Origin: Sphingobium sp.
GTDB taxonomy: Bacteria; Pseudomonadota; Alphaproteobacteria; Sphingomonadales; Sphingomonadaceae
Assembly: GCA_013911745.1 (NCBI GenBank)
Contig: JACESO010000024.1
Location: forward strand, 1-33,582
Reading direction: 5' to 3'
DNA length: 33,582 nt
A model generated the notes under the pieces. The model was not told where the DNA came from, did no database searches, and was given only the letters and a program-made list of their open reading frames with translations. Numbering within the stretch: position 1 is the stretch's first letter; each line of letters begins with the position of its first letter. The position numbers and the translations under genes were made by a program. Below are positions 1 to 9,299 of the stretch, in pieces.

Positions 1-1470
<1,470 letters not shown>

Positions 1471-1478
1471 CCTATCCT

Positions 1479-1508
1479 ATCGCCACGCTGGAAAGGTAAA
1501 ATGGCGAT
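1479..1508 (+). other. Small stem-loop downstream of the carboxylase gene
   Basis: ATCGCCA (1479-1485) and TGGCGAT (1502-1508) form a perfect 7-bp stem with a 16-base loop just after the carboxylase stop. There is no run of T after it, so it is at best a weak terminator or processing site. It separates the carboxylase from the MaoC transcription unit. Confidence 0.25.
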
Positions 1509-1553
1509 GCCGGTCTTGCGGAGTAGGAACCTAAATGTCGCTTCCCGGACATG

Positions 1554-1589
1554 AAATGTCAAAATCTACGGGAAATGTGCGAAGTTAAG
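1554..1589 (+). repeat. 36-base repeated element, copy A (upstream of the MaoC gene)
   Basis: This 36-base stretch, beginning AAATGTCAAAATCT and ending TGCGAAGTTAAG, recurs at 8300-8335 with only two differences (A/G and G/A). Both copies lie 12-18 bases before the start codon of a short-chain acyl-CoA catabolic gene in the same orientation. I infer a shared promoter/operator or leader element. If so, the MaoC coding region starts after it, not at the in-frame ATG at 1551. Confidence 0.7.
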
Positions 1590-1601
1590 AGGGCAGGCGC
1601 G

Positions 1602-2054
1602 GTGGCAGGCAGATATTTCGACCAATGGCGGATCGGCGACAGCATCGCCCACGACATCCGCCGTACCGTCACGGAGACGGACAATCTCCTCTTCACGACA
1701 ATGACCCACAATCCCCAGCCATTGCACCTTGACGCGGAAGCGGCGAGGGCGAGCGAGTTTGGGCAGATCCTCGTCAACGGCACCTTCACTTTCGCGCTGA
1801 TGGTGGGACTCTCGGTCGGCGACACGACGCTCGGCACGCTCGTCGCCAATCTGGGCTACGACAAGCTGGTCATGCCCAACCCTGTCTTCATCGGGGACAC
1901 GCTGCGCTGCGAAACCGAAGTGACGGACCTCAAAGCCAGCAAGTCGCGCCCCACCGCCGGCATCGTCACCTTCACCCACCGGCTGCTGAACCAGCGCGAC
2001 CAGATCGTCTGCCAGTGCCTGCGCACGGCCCTCCTCAAGCGATCCGACGCATGA
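1602..2054 (+). CDS. MaoC-family (hot-dog fold) enoyl-CoA hydratase/dehydratase
   Basis: About 150 residues. A MaoC-like single hot-dog domain is shown by the start AGRYFDQWRIGD and the hydratase segment THNPQPLHLD near residues 35-45, whose Asp/Asn and His are the usual catalytic positions. I chose the GTG at 1602 because the protein begins as relatives do (M-A-G-R-Y-F). The longer in-frame start at 1551 would translate the 36-base repeat shared with the mmsB leader. A GAGGG at about 1589 is a possible ribosome site. The stop overlaps the next start (ATGA), so it is coupled to a CitE-like lyase. Known MaoC/CitE pairs act on itaconyl-, mesaconyl- or citramalyl-CoA; here it may also supply the methacrylyl-CoA hydration step otherwise missing from the window. 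The substrate is inferred. Confidence 0.8.
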   Translation: MAGRYFDQWRIGDSIAHDIRRTVTETDNLLFTTMTHNPQPLHLDAEAARASEFGQILVNGTFTFALMVGLSVGDTTLGTLVANLGYDKLVMPNPVFIGDTLRCETEVTDLKASKSRPTAGIVTFTHRLLNQRDQIVCQCLRTALLKRSDA

Positions 2055-2893
2055 GCCTGCGTTCGCTGCTCTTCGTGCCGGCCGACCGACCTGACCGCTT
2101 CGCCAAGGCGGCGGCGAGCGGCGCGGATGCGTTGATCCTCGACCTGGAAGACAGCGTCGCGCCCGAACGAAAGGCGGAAGGACGCGCCGCCGTCGCCGAC
2201 TGGCTGGCACAGAACCGGGCAATCCCTGCCTTCGTCCGAGTGAATCCGCTCGACAGCGGCCTGACGGACGCGGACCTCGCCGCCATCCTTCCCCGCAATC
2301 CCGACGGCCTCGTCCTGCCCAAGGCCGAGGGCGCGGCGAGCGTCCGCGCGCTCCTCGCCCTCGCTGGCAGCGCCGCGCCACCCATTCTTCCCATCGCCAC
2401 CGAAACCCCCGCCGCCCTCTTCCAGCTTGGCAGCTATGCCGAGGTGTCGGCGCTTCTCGCGGGCCTCACCTGGGGGGCGGAAGACCTCCCCGCCGCCATC
2501 GGCGCGGCGACCGCGCGCGAGGAGGGCGGCCGCTACACGCCGCCCTATGAGATGGTGCGCAGCCTCGCCCTCTTCGCGGCCCATGCCGCCGGGGCACCCG
2601 CGATCGAAACCGTCTTCCCCCGCATCGATGCGCCGGACGATCTCGGTGCGTATGTCGCCCGCGCACGGCGGGACGGCTTCACCGCGATGATGGCCATCCA
2701 CCCCGCACAGGTTGCTATCATCAACGCCGGCTTCACTCCCTCCGACACCGAAATCGCCCATGCCCGCGCGGTGATTGACGCGTTCGCTGCAAATCCCGGA
2801 GCCGGCGCGCTGAAGGTCGATGGTCGCATGATCGACCGGCCCCACCTGGTGCAGGCGCGGCGCATCGTCGCGCAGGCCGCACGAAGCAGGTGA
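2051..2893 (+). CDS. HpcH/HpaI-fold CoA-ester lyase (CitE-like)
   Basis: 280 residues, the normal size for CitE-like lyases. The N-terminus RSLLFVPADRPDR and LDLEDSVAP (Asp31, Glu33, Asp34) are the family's CoA-ester and metal-binding segments. TETPAALF and TWGAEDL, in the middle, carry further metal-binding acids, and the C-terminal part has the AIHPAQV motif. Family members (citramalyl-CoA, malyl-CoA and beta-methylmalyl-CoA lyases) cleave a C-C bond to give acetyl-CoA plus an oxo-acid using Mg2+. The ATG at 2051 overlaps the MaoC stop by four bases, so translation is coupled and the two probably act in sequence (hydrate, then cleave). The exact substrate is unknown; citramalyl-CoA is a reasonable candidate. 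Confidence 0.85.
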   Translation: MSLRSLLFVPADRPDRFAKAAASGADALILDLEDSVAPERKAEGRAAVADWLAQNRAIPAFVRVNPLDSGLTDADLAAILPRNPDGLVLPKAEGAASVRALLALAGSAAPPILPIATETPAALFQLGSYAEVSALLAGLTWGAEDLPAAIGAATAREEGGRYTPPYEMVRSLALFAAHAAGAPAIETVFPRIDAPDDLGAYVARARRDGFTAMMAIHPAQVAIINAGFTPSDTEIAHARAVIDAFAANPGAGALKVDGRMIDRPHLVQARRIVAQAARSR

Positions 2894-2924
2894 TCTTGGC
2901 GCCTCGCTTGTGCTAGCGGCATGG

Positions 2925-3506
2925 ATGATGAGCAACGCCGCCAGACCGCAACCCGATGACGGTTCCAGCCGCCGCCGCGAGATATTGGAGATTGCTGCCC
3001 GGCTTTTCGCGCGAAAGGGCTATGGCGGCACGTCGATGCGCGACATCGGCGAACAGGCCGGCGTGCTTGGCGGCTCCCTCTATCATCATATCAAGTCGAA
3101 GGACGCCCTGTTCGTCGAACTGCACGACGCGGCTCTCGACGCCGCGCAGGTGCGGATCGAAGCTGCCGTCGCTGTGCAAACCGAACCGTGGGCGCGGCTG
3201 GAAGCGGCATGCGCCACCCTCCTTGACATCCAGCTTGCGCCAGATTCGCTGACCATGCCGATGATGAACGACTTCCGCGCGGTGTCCGATGCGGTACGCG
3301 TGCAGCTGATCGCCCGCCGCGATCGATTCGAGGATATGTTCCGCGCGCTGGTCGATGCACTCCCTCTGCCATCGCATATCGACCGGTCGATCTATCGCAC
3401 GCTGCTCCTGTCGCAGCTCAATACGGCGGTGGACTGGTATCGGCCCGGCCGACTGTCCGTGCCGCAGATCGCGGCGCAGATCGTCTCCGTCTTCCGCCAC
3501 GAATAG
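2925..3506 (+). CDS. TetR/AcrR-family transcriptional regulator
   Basis: About 193 residues. The N-terminal helix-turn-helix is clear: RREILEIAARLFARKGYGGTS, then MRDIGEQAGVLGGSLYHHIKSKDAL (roughly residues 15-60). The C-terminal ligand-binding half resembles those of TetR regulators next to acyl-CoA genes. It lies 31 bases after the CoA-ester lyase stop and may be in the same transcript. I chose the ATG at 2925 (2928 is equally possible); no good ribosome site precedes either. Family knowledge suggests repression relieved by an acyl-CoA. The 36-base repeats at 1554 and 8300 are possible targets, but that is inference. It converges with the LysR gene, with one base between the stops. Confidence 0.85.
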   Translation: MMSNAARPQPDDGSSRRREILEIAARLFARKGYGGTSMRDIGEQAGVLGGSLYHHIKSKDALFVELHDAALDAAQVRIEAAVAVQTEPWARLEAACATLLDIQLAPDSLTMPMMNDFRAVSDAVRVQLIARRDRFEDMFRALVDALPLPSHIDRSIYRTLLLSQLNTAVDWYRPGRLSVPQIAAQIVSVFRHE

Positions 3507-3507
3507 C

Positions 3508-4386
3508 CTATCCCAGCACCTCCGCCGCCCGATCGCGCAGCATGGCGGAGACCGCGGCGATCCGGGCGAGCTTGATCAGATCGCTGTGCGTCACCAGCCA
3601 GAAGCTGCGCTGGATTTCGACCTGGTCCGGCAGAATGCGCACCAGATCGTCATCCCCCCTCGCCATGAAGTCGGGCAGCACGCCGATTCCTGCACCCTCC
3701 GCCACCAGCCGTCGCTGGATGCCGATGCTGCTCGATCGCAACGACGCTTCCAGCTCGGCGTGGACCTCATCAAGATAGTCGAGTTCGGGCGAAAAGAGGA
3801 ATTCGGGCACATAGCCGACCAGCGCGTGACGCCGAAGCTCTTCTGCATGGGCCGGCGCACCGCGCGCCTGCACATAGGCATGGCTGGCATAAAGATGCAG
3901 CCGATAGTCGGCGAGTTTCCGGACATGCAGGTCGCCGCGCTGCGGGCGCGCCAGCATCACGGCCATGTCCGCCTCCCGTTTGGACGGGTTGAGGAAGCCG
4001 GAGGCCGTGATCAGGTCCAGCCTTATGCCGGGATGATCGACGTGAAAGCGGGGCAGGGCAGGCGCAAGGATCCAGGTTCCAAAGCCTTCCGCGACGGACA
4101 GGCGCACATGGCCGTTCAGGCTGTGCCTCTCGCCCCGCACCTCCGCCATGGCCGCCATCGCCGCGCCTTCGGCCTGTTCGGCATGTTCCATCAGCGCCAG
4201 GCCATGCTGCGTCAGGACGCGCTCGCCGCCGACCTGCTCGAACAGCTGCGCGTCCAGCGCGTCGCTCAGCCGGTTCAGGCGGCGCGCGATGGTGGTGGCG
4301 TCGATCCCCAGCGCCCGCGCCGCGGGGGCCACTCTGCGTGCCCGCGCCACGGCAAGGAATATGCGCAGATCGTCCCAGTCGAACAT
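3508..4386 (-). CDS. LysR-family transcriptional regulator, divergent from mmsA
   Basis: 292 residues from the ATG at 4384-4386. The protein begins MFDWDDLRIFLAVARARRVA, followed by the winged helix AARALGIDATTIARRLNRL (about residues 20-45), the normal LysR N-terminus. A periplasmic-binding-protein-like effector domain follows. An in-frame upstream ATG (4443) would add 19 residues lying inside the promoter region and is unlikely. It is divergent from mmsA across about 100 bases that contain a 9-bp inverted repeat, the classic LysR arrangement, so it probably controls mmsA and itself. The effector is unknown; a valine-pathway intermediate would fit. Confidence 0.85.
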   Translation of the reverse strand: MFDWDDLRIFLAVARARRVAPAARALGIDATTIARRLNRLSDALDAQLFEQVGGERVLTQHGLALMEHAEQAEGAAMAAMAEVRGERHSLNGHVRLSVAEGFGTWILAPALPRFHVDHPGIRLDLITASGFLNPSKREADMAVMLARPQRGDLHVRKLADYRLHLYASHAYVQARGAPAHAEELRRHALVGYVPEFLFSPELDYLDEVHAELEASLRSSSIGIQRRLVAEGAGIGVLPDFMARGDDDLVRILPDQVEIQRSFWLVTHSDLIKLARIAAVSAMLRDRAAEVLG

Positions 4387-4401
4387 CGATATATCCCTGC
4401 A

Positions 4402-4446
4402 TAATTGCATGGCATTTCTGCACAAATGAGAGGTTGAATGCAATTA
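4402..4446. promoter_or_regulatory. Inverted repeat in the LysR/mmsA divergent promoter (putative LysR site)
   Basis: TAATTGCAT (4402-4410) and ATGCAATTA (4438-4446) are a perfect 9-bp inverted pair separated by 27 bases, in the only AT-rich part of the gap between the LysR and mmsA starts. The left arm is within 20 bases of the LysR start and the right arm about 45 bases before mmsA. The spacing (36 bases centre to centre) would suit two dimers of a LysR tetramer. Confidence 0.5.
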
Positions 4447-4490
4447 CGCGGCAGTTCATGATGATGGAAAGCATCGGAGAGGCCCCATTT

Positions 4491-5987
4491 ATGCGCGACA
4501 TTTCCCACAAGCTCGCTTTCCCGCATGAAGGATTGGCGGCTCGCTACGCCGATGTGTTCGATCCCAACAGCGGCACGGTGCAGGCGCGCGTGGCGCTGGG
4601 CGACGCGGCGCTCCTGGATAGCGCGGTCGCAGCCGCGAAGAAGGCGCAGCCCGCCTGGGCCGCCGTCAATCCGCAGCGCCGCGCCCGCGTCATGTTCACC
4701 TTCAAGGCGCTGGTCGAAGCGCATATGGACGAACTGGCGCATCTGCTCAGTTCCGAACATGGCAAGGTGATTGCGGACTCGAAGGGGGATATCCAGCGCG
4801 GTCTGGAAGTCATCGAATTCTGCTGCGGCATCCCCCATGTTTTGAAAGGTGAATACACGCAGGGTGCCGGGCCGGGCATCGACGTCTATTCCTTCCGCCA
4901 GCCGATCGGCATCGGCGCGGGCATCACGCCCTTCAACTTCCCCGGCATGATCCCGCTCTGGATGTCGGGCGTGGCGATCGCGACCGGCAATGCCTTCATC
5001 CTGAAACCGTCGGAACGCGACCCTTCGGTTCCGGTGCGCCTCGCCGAACTGTTCCTGGAAGCGGGCCTGCCCGAAGGCATCCTTCAAGTGGTGCAGGGCG
5101 ACAAGGAGATGGTGGACGCCATCCTCGACCATCCGGACATCGGCGCGATCAGCTTCGTCGGCTCGTCCGACATCGCTCATTATGTCTACAAGCGGGGCGT
5201 CGACAATGGCAAGCGCGTGCAGGCGATGGGCGGCGCGAAGAATCACGGCATCGTCATGCCCGACGCCGATCTCGACCAGGTGGTGAACGATCTCGCCGGT
5301 GCGGCCTTCGGTTCGGCGGGCGAGCGCTGCATGGCGCTGCCGGTCGTCGCGCCGGTGGGCGAGAAAACGGCAACCGCGCTCCGTGAAAAGCTCATCCCGG
5401 CGATCGAAGCGCTTCGGGTGGGTGTCTCCACCGACCCCGAAGCCCATTACGGCCCGGTCGTCACCGCCGCGCACAAGCAAAAAATCGAAAGCTACATCCA
5501 GATGGGCGTGGATGAAGGCGCGGAACTGGTGGTCGATGGCCGGGGCTTTACGCTCCAGGGGCATGAGGACGGCTTCTTCGTCGGCCCGACGCTGTTCGAC
5601 CATGTGAAGCCGACCATGCGCTCCTATCAGGAAGAGATTTTCGGCCCTGTCCTTCAGATGGTCCGCGCCGACAGCTTCGAGGAAGCGCTCGCGCTTCCCA
5701 GCCAGCATCAATATGGCAACGGCGTCGCGATATTCACCCGCAACGGCCACGCCGCCCGCGAATTCGCCGCGCGCGTCAATGTCGGCATGGTGGGCATTAA
5801 CGTGCCGATCCCGGTGCCGGTCGCCTACCACAGCTTCGGCGGGTGGAAGCGCTCGGCTTTCGGCGACACCAACCAGCATGGCATGGAAGGCGTCAAATTC
5901 TGGACCAAGGTCAAGACGATCACTCAGCGCTGGCCCGATGGAGCGGCCGACGGTGGCAACGCGTTCGTCATTCCAACCATGGGATGA
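4491..5987 (+). CDS. mmsA: CoA-acylating methylmalonate-semialdehyde dehydrogenase
   Basis: 498 residues, the family's usual length. It converts (S)-methylmalonate semialdehyde plus CoA and NAD+ to propionyl-CoA in valine degradation. Family-specific segments are visible: ITPFNFPGMIPLWM, the coenzyme motif FVGSSDIAHYVY, MGGAKNHGIVMPDAD (asparagine where ordinary aldehyde dehydrogenases have the general-base Glu), and FGSAGERCMALPV with the catalytic Cys280. I placed the start at the ATG at 4491 because GGAGAGG lies eight bases before it; upstream in-frame starts run into the LysR promoter. The rest of the valine genes follow on the same strand after 43 bases. Confidence 0.95.
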   Translation: MRDISHKLAFPHEGLAARYADVFDPNSGTVQARVALGDAALLDSAVAAAKKAQPAWAAVNPQRRARVMFTFKALVEAHMDELAHLLSSEHGKVIADSKGDIQRGLEVIEFCCGIPHVLKGEYTQGAGPGIDVYSFRQPIGIGAGITPFNFPGMIPLWMSGVAIATGNAFILKPSERDPSVPVRLAELFLEAGLPEGILQVVQGDKEMVDAILDHPDIGAISFVGSSDIAHYVYKRGVDNGKRVQAMGGAKNHGIVMPDADLDQVVNDLAGAAFGSAGERCMALPVVAPVGEKTATALREKLIPAIEALRVGVSTDPEAHYGPVVTAAHKQKIESYIQMGVDEGAELVVDGRGFTLQGHEDGFFVGPTLFDHVKPTMRSYQEEIFGPVLQMVRADSFEEALALPSQHQYGNGVAIFTRNGHAAREFAARVNVGMVGINVPIPVPVAYHSFGGWKRSAFGDTNQHGMEGVKFWTKVKTITQRWPDGAADGGNAFVIPTMG

Positions 5988-6030
5988 TAGAGGCGGAGCG
6001 CCATTCCCCTTCATTGAGACACACAAGGCC

Positions 6031-7173
6031 ATGACCCAGTTCGACCTGACCGAAGATCAGCGCGCCATTCAGGAGATGGCGCGGCGTTTCACCGCCGACG
6101 CCATCACGCCCTTCGCCGCCGAGTGGGACGAGAAGCATATCTTCCCGCGCGACACGATCCGCGCGGCGGCGGAGCTGGGCTTCGGCGGCATCTATGTCTC
6201 GGAAGCGTCGGGCGGCATCGGCCTCGGCCGGCTGGAAGCGGCGCTCATCATGGAGGCGATGGCCTATGGCTGTCCGTCTACCAGCGCCTTCATCTCGATC
6301 CACAACATGGCGTCATGGATGATCGACCGCTTCGGCAGCCAGAGCCTCAAGGACAAATATCTTCCGTCCATGGTGCCGATGGACCTGATCGGCAGCTATT
6401 GCCTGACCGAAGCGGGATCGGGATCGGACGCCGCCGCGCTCAAAACGCGGGCGGCGCGGGACGGCGACCATTATGTCGTCACCGGCTCCAAGCAGTTCAT
6501 TTCGGGTGGCGGCGAAAATGACATCTATGTCGTGATGGTCCGCACCGGGGAGGAGGGGCCGAAGGGCATCAGCTGTCTCGTCATCCAAAAGGACATGCCG
6601 GGTGTGAGCTTCGGCGCCCCTGAACGCAAGCTCGGCTGGCATTCGCAGCCAACCGCGCAGGTCAATTTTGACGGGGTACGCGTTCCGGTCGAAAATCTGG
6701 TCGGCGGCGAAGGGCAGGGGTTCAGCATCGCGATGATGGGCCTCGACGGCGGCCGCCTTAACATCGGCGCCTGCTCGCTGGGCGGCGCGCAACGCTGCAT
6801 TGATGAAGCCGTCCGCTACACCAAGGACCGCAGGCAGTTCGGCCAGGCGATTGCCGAATTCCAGAACACCCAGTTCATGCTGGCCGACATGGAGACGGAG
6901 CTTCAGGCCGCCCGCACCCTGCTCTACGCCGCTGCCGTCAAGGTGACGGACAATGCACCTGACAAGACCCGCTTCGCCGCCATGGCCAAGCGTCTCGCGA
7001 CCGACACCGGATCGTCCGTGGTCGACCGCGCGCTGCAACTCCACGGCGGCTATGGCTATCTGATGGATTATCCGATCGAACGCTTCTGGCGCGACCTGCG
7101 CGTCCATTCGATCCTGGAAGGCACCAACCAGGTCATGCGCATGATCGTCGCCCGGGACATGCTGCGGCAATGA
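6031..7173 (+). CDS. Acyl-CoA dehydrogenase, probably isobutyryl-CoA dehydrogenase
   Basis: 380 residues with the normal acyl-CoA dehydrogenase layout: N-terminal helical domain, FAD-binding segment YCLTEAGSGSDAA, middle beta domain, and C-terminal helices ending RVHSILEGTNQVMRM. The catalytic base is Glu363 in ILEG, the position used by isobutyryl- and short-chain dehydrogenases. The FAD enzyme would oxidise isobutyryl-CoA to methacrylyl-CoA and pass electrons to ETF. The assignment to isobutyryl-CoA rests on its place between mmsA and the 3-hydroxyisobutyryl-CoA hydrolase, whose start overlaps its stop by four bases. 2-methylbutyryl-CoA is an alternative substrate. Confidence 0.88.
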   Translation: MTQFDLTEDQRAIQEMARRFTADAITPFAAEWDEKHIFPRDTIRAAAELGFGGIYVSEASGGIGLGRLEAALIMEAMAYGCPSTSAFISIHNMASWMIDRFGSQSLKDKYLPSMVPMDLIGSYCLTEAGSGSDAAALKTRAARDGDHYVVTGSKQFISGGGENDIYVVMVRTGEEGPKGISCLVIQKDMPGVSFGAPERKLGWHSQPTAQVNFDGVRVPVENLVGGEGQGFSIAMMGLDGGRLNIGACSLGGAQRCIDEAVRYTKDRRQFGQAIAEFQNTQFMLADMETELQAARTLLYAAAVKVTDNAPDKTRFAAMAKRLATDTGSSVVDRALQLHGGYGYLMDYPIERFWRDLRVHSILEGTNQVMRMIVARDMLRQ

Positions 7174-8228
7174 CGCAGGATGTGCTGACATATGTCGAAA
7201 ACGGCATCGGCCGCATCCGCCTCAATCGTCCGAAGGCGCTCCACGCGCTTACGCTCCCCATGTGCCAGGCGATCACCGCCGCCCTGCTCGACTGGCGAGA
7301 GGATGCGGCGATAAGCGCGGTGATGATCGATCATGCAGAAGGGCGGGGCTTCTGCGCGGGCGGCGACATCGCGATGATCGCCGCGAGCGCAAAGGCCGAC
7401 TGCGTCGAAGCCGAAGCCTTCTTCCATGCCGAATATCGGATGAATCATCTGCTGTTCGTCTATGAAAAGCCGATCGTCGCCTTCATCGACGGCATCGTCA
7501 TGGGCGGCGGTGTCGGGCTATCCATGCCCGCGGGGTTCCGGGTCGCGACCGAACGGACGATCTTCGCCATGCCGGAAACCGGCATCGGCCTTTTCCCCGA
7601 TGTCGGCGGCGGCTGGTTCCTGCCAAGGCTGCCTGGCCGGGTGGGCGCTTGGCTGGCGGTCACGGGCGCGCGCATTGACGGTGCGGACTGCGTCGCGGCG
7701 GGCATCGCCACCCAATATCTCGCATCCGACCGGCTGGACGCGGTGAAGGCCCGCATCCTCGCCGATCCGCTGGGCATCGGCGAGATATTGGACGAAAATG
7801 CGGCGCCGCCACCCGTATCCAAACTGGCGGAGCATAGCGCCGACATCGACCGCTTGTTCGCGTCCGACCGGGCGGAGGCGATCGTCGCCGCCTTGCGCGC
7901 CGACGGCGGCGCATGGGCGGCGCAGCAGCTTGAGACAATTGCCGGCAAATCCCCCCAGACCATCAAGGTGGCTTTGCGCCAACTGGCTCTTGGCGCTGGC
8001 ATGACCAGCTTCGCCGACAATATGGCGATGGAATATGATCTTGCCCGCGCCGTCATCCGCCGACCCGATTTCGTGGAAGGCGTGCGCGCTGTCATCATCG
8101 ACAAGGACAACAGCCCTAAATGGCAGCCGGCGACGCTGGAGGCAGTGAGCGACGAAATGCTCGATGCCATCTTCGCCGAGCGGCCGGATCGCTGGACGCC
8201 GTTGCCGGAACTGGCAGGCGCTGGCTGA
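7170..8228 (+). CDS. 3-hydroxyisobutyryl-CoA hydrolase (crotonase superfamily)
   Basis: 352 residues, about 90 longer than ordinary enoyl-CoA hydratases and typical of this hydrolase. Diagnostic motifs are GRGFCAGGDIAMI and IVMGGGVGLSMPAGFRV (oxyanion hole) and AMPETGIGLFPDVGGGWFLPRL with Glu136 and Asp144, the residues that distinguish hydrolase from hydratase. The extra C-terminal region is present. It hydrolyses 3-hydroxyisobutyryl-CoA to free 3-hydroxyisobutyrate, the substrate of the next gene. The ATG overlaps the dehydrogenase stop (ATGA). A true methacrylyl-CoA hydratase gene is not seen nearby. Confidence 0.92.
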   Translation: MTQDVLTYVENGIGRIRLNRPKALHALTLPMCQAITAALLDWREDAAISAVMIDHAEGRGFCAGGDIAMIAASAKADCVEAEAFFHAEYRMNHLLFVYEKPIVAFIDGIVMGGGVGLSMPAGFRVATERTIFAMPETGIGLFPDVGGGWFLPRLPGRVGAWLAVTGARIDGADCVAAGIATQYLASDRLDAVKARILADPLGIGEILDENAAPPPVSKLAEHSADIDRLFASDRAEAIVAALRADGGAWAAQQLETIAGKSPQTIKVALRQLALGAGMTSFADNMAMEYDLARAVIRRPDFVEGVRAVIIDKDNSPKWQPATLEAVSDEMLDAIFAERPDRWTPLPELAGAG

Positions 8229-8287
8229 TCCTGTCCTATCAGGCGGCGCGTGACGATAATGGGCGCCCCACTTTCCGATAGGATCAG
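8225..8287 (+). other. Extended stem-loop over the hydrolase stop codon
   Basis: CTGATCCT (8225-8232) pairs perfectly with AGGATCAG (8280-8287), and three more pairs (one G-U) extend inward. An inner GGCGC (8245-8249) / GCGCC (8263-8267) stem sits within. No T tract follows. It may mark the end of the mmsA transcript or stabilise it. It stands 13 bases before the second 36-base repeat, as the smaller stem at 1479 stands before the first. Confidence 0.35.
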
Positions 8288-8299
8288 GGCGACGCAACA

Positions 8300-8335
8300 A
8301 AATGTCAAAATCTGCGGGAAATATGCGAAGTTAAG
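8300..8335 (+). repeat. 36-base repeated element, copy B (upstream of mmsB)
   Basis: 34 of 36 bases match copy A at 1554-1589, including AATGTCAAAATCT and TGCGAAGTTAAG. It ends 18 bases before the mmsB ATG. Conservation across a non-coding leader, in the same orientation and at nearly the same distance from a start codon, points to a shared regulatory site, either a promoter with overlapping operator or an RNA leader. Confidence 0.7.
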
Positions 8336-8353
8336 CGGAAGAGGATCCCAGAC

Positions 8354-9238
8354 ATGACGTCCACCATCGGCTTCATCGGCCTCGGCAATATGGGGGGCGG
8401 GATGGCCGCCAACCTGCTCAAGAATGGCTACGCGGTGCGTGCCTTCGACCTTTCCGAGGATGCGTTGCGACGCGCGGTGGAGGCAGGGGCGACCGCCTGC
8501 GCCAGCGCGGCGGAAGCCGCTGCCGGGGTGGATGCCGTCGTGACCATGTTGCCGGCCGGCGCCCATGTGGAATCGGTCTATAGTGACGCCGTTTTCGGCG
8601 CGGCGGCACCGGGCACGCTGTTCCTCGATTGCTCCACCATCGATGTCGCGACCGCCCGGCGCGTGATCGATGCGGCCGAGGCGCGAGGCTTTGCAATGGT
8701 CGATGCGCCCGTCTCCGGCGGCATCGCGGCGGCGGCGGGTGGGACGCTGACTTTCATGGCCGGCGGGTCCGATCAGGCGTTCGCGCGCGCCCAGCCGATC
8801 CTGTCGGCGATGGGCAAGGCGGTGATCCATGCCGGCGCGGCGGGCAATGGGCAGGCGGCGAAGATCTGCAACAACATGCTGCTCGGCGCGACGATGGTCG
8901 CCACCTGCGAAGCCTTCGCTATGGCGCAAAAGCTGGGCCTCGATCCGCAGACCTTCTACGACATTTCCAGCGTGTCCTCGGGCCAGAGCTGGTCGATGAC
9001 CAGCTACTGCCCGGTTCCGGGCGTCGGCCCGCAAAGCCCGTCTGACAATGACTATCAGGGTGGGTTCGCTGTGGCGTTGATGCTGAAGGATCTCAAGCTC
9101 GCGACCCAGGCCGCCGCACAAGCAGGGGCCAGCGTACCCATGGGCAATGCGGCCGAAGCGCTCTACCAGCTGCTCGCCAACCGGGGCGAGGGCGAACGCG
9201 ATTTTTCCGTGATGATGAAGCTGCTTCAGGGTAACTGA
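8354..9238 (+). CDS. mmsB: 3-hydroxyisobutyrate dehydrogenase
   Basis: 294 residues. The N-terminal Rossmann motif IGFIGLGNMGGGMAANLL, the substrate-binding segment DAPVSGGIAAAAGGTLTFM and the catalytic lysine Lys170 in GQAAKICNNMLLG are those of the beta-hydroxyacid dehydrogenase family. The C-terminal GGFAVALMLKDLKLA is typical of 3-hydroxyisobutyrate dehydrogenase. It oxidises 3-hydroxyisobutyrate to methylmalonate semialdehyde with NAD+, feeding mmsA. It has its own leader with the 36-base element, so it may be transcribed separately from the mmsA operon 125 bases upstream. A hairpin with a T5 tract follows the gene. Confidence 0.93.
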   Translation: MTSTIGFIGLGNMGGGMAANLLKNGYAVRAFDLSEDALRRAVEAGATACASAAEAAAGVDAVVTMLPAGAHVESVYSDAVFGAAAPGTLFLDCSTIDVATARRVIDAAEARGFAMVDAPVSGGIAAAAGGTLTFMAGGSDQAFARAQPILSAMGKAVIHAGAAGNGQAAKICNNMLLGATMVATCEAFAMAQKLGLDPQTFYDISSVSSGQSWSMTSYCPVPGVGPQSPSDNDYQGGFAVALMLKDLKLATQAAAQAGASVPMGNAAEALYQLLANRGEGERDFSVMMKLLQGN

Positions 9239-9254
9239 AGCTCGCTTCCCAAGG

Positions 9255-9296
9255 AACTTCCGCCTGCGCCGGACGCTGAACCGGGCGGAGGTTTTT
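9255..9296 (+). terminator. Intrinsic terminator after mmsB whose 3' arm contains the ku ribosome site
   Basis: AACTTCCGCC (9255-9264) pairs with GGCGGAGGTT (9284-9293), nine Watson-Crick pairs plus one G-U, across a 19-base loop, and five T residues follow (9292-9296). This has the form of a rho-independent terminator. The GGAGG in its 3' arm (9287-9291) is also the Shine-Dalgarno sequence of ku, whose ATG is at 9300. Confidence 0.6.
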
Positions 9297-9299
9297 CGT

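Noticed and set aside
1548..1560. Short palindrome GACAT-GAA-ATGTC
   Set aside because: The five-base arms are too short to be meaningful, and it is not repeated at the mmsB leader.
1551..1601. In-frame ATG start for the MaoC gene at 1551
   Set aside because: The extra residues would be encoded by the 36-base element that is non-coding in front of mmsB, and they do not look like the MaoC N-terminus.
4275..6032. Long antisense open frame over lysR/mmsA on the minus strand (585 codons); similar ones at 7460-9352, 22657-24876 and 27160-28911
   Set aside because: They mirror strongly recognised genes on the other strand, have Arg/Ala/Gly/His-rich composition without family motifs, and arise from GC-rich codon bias.
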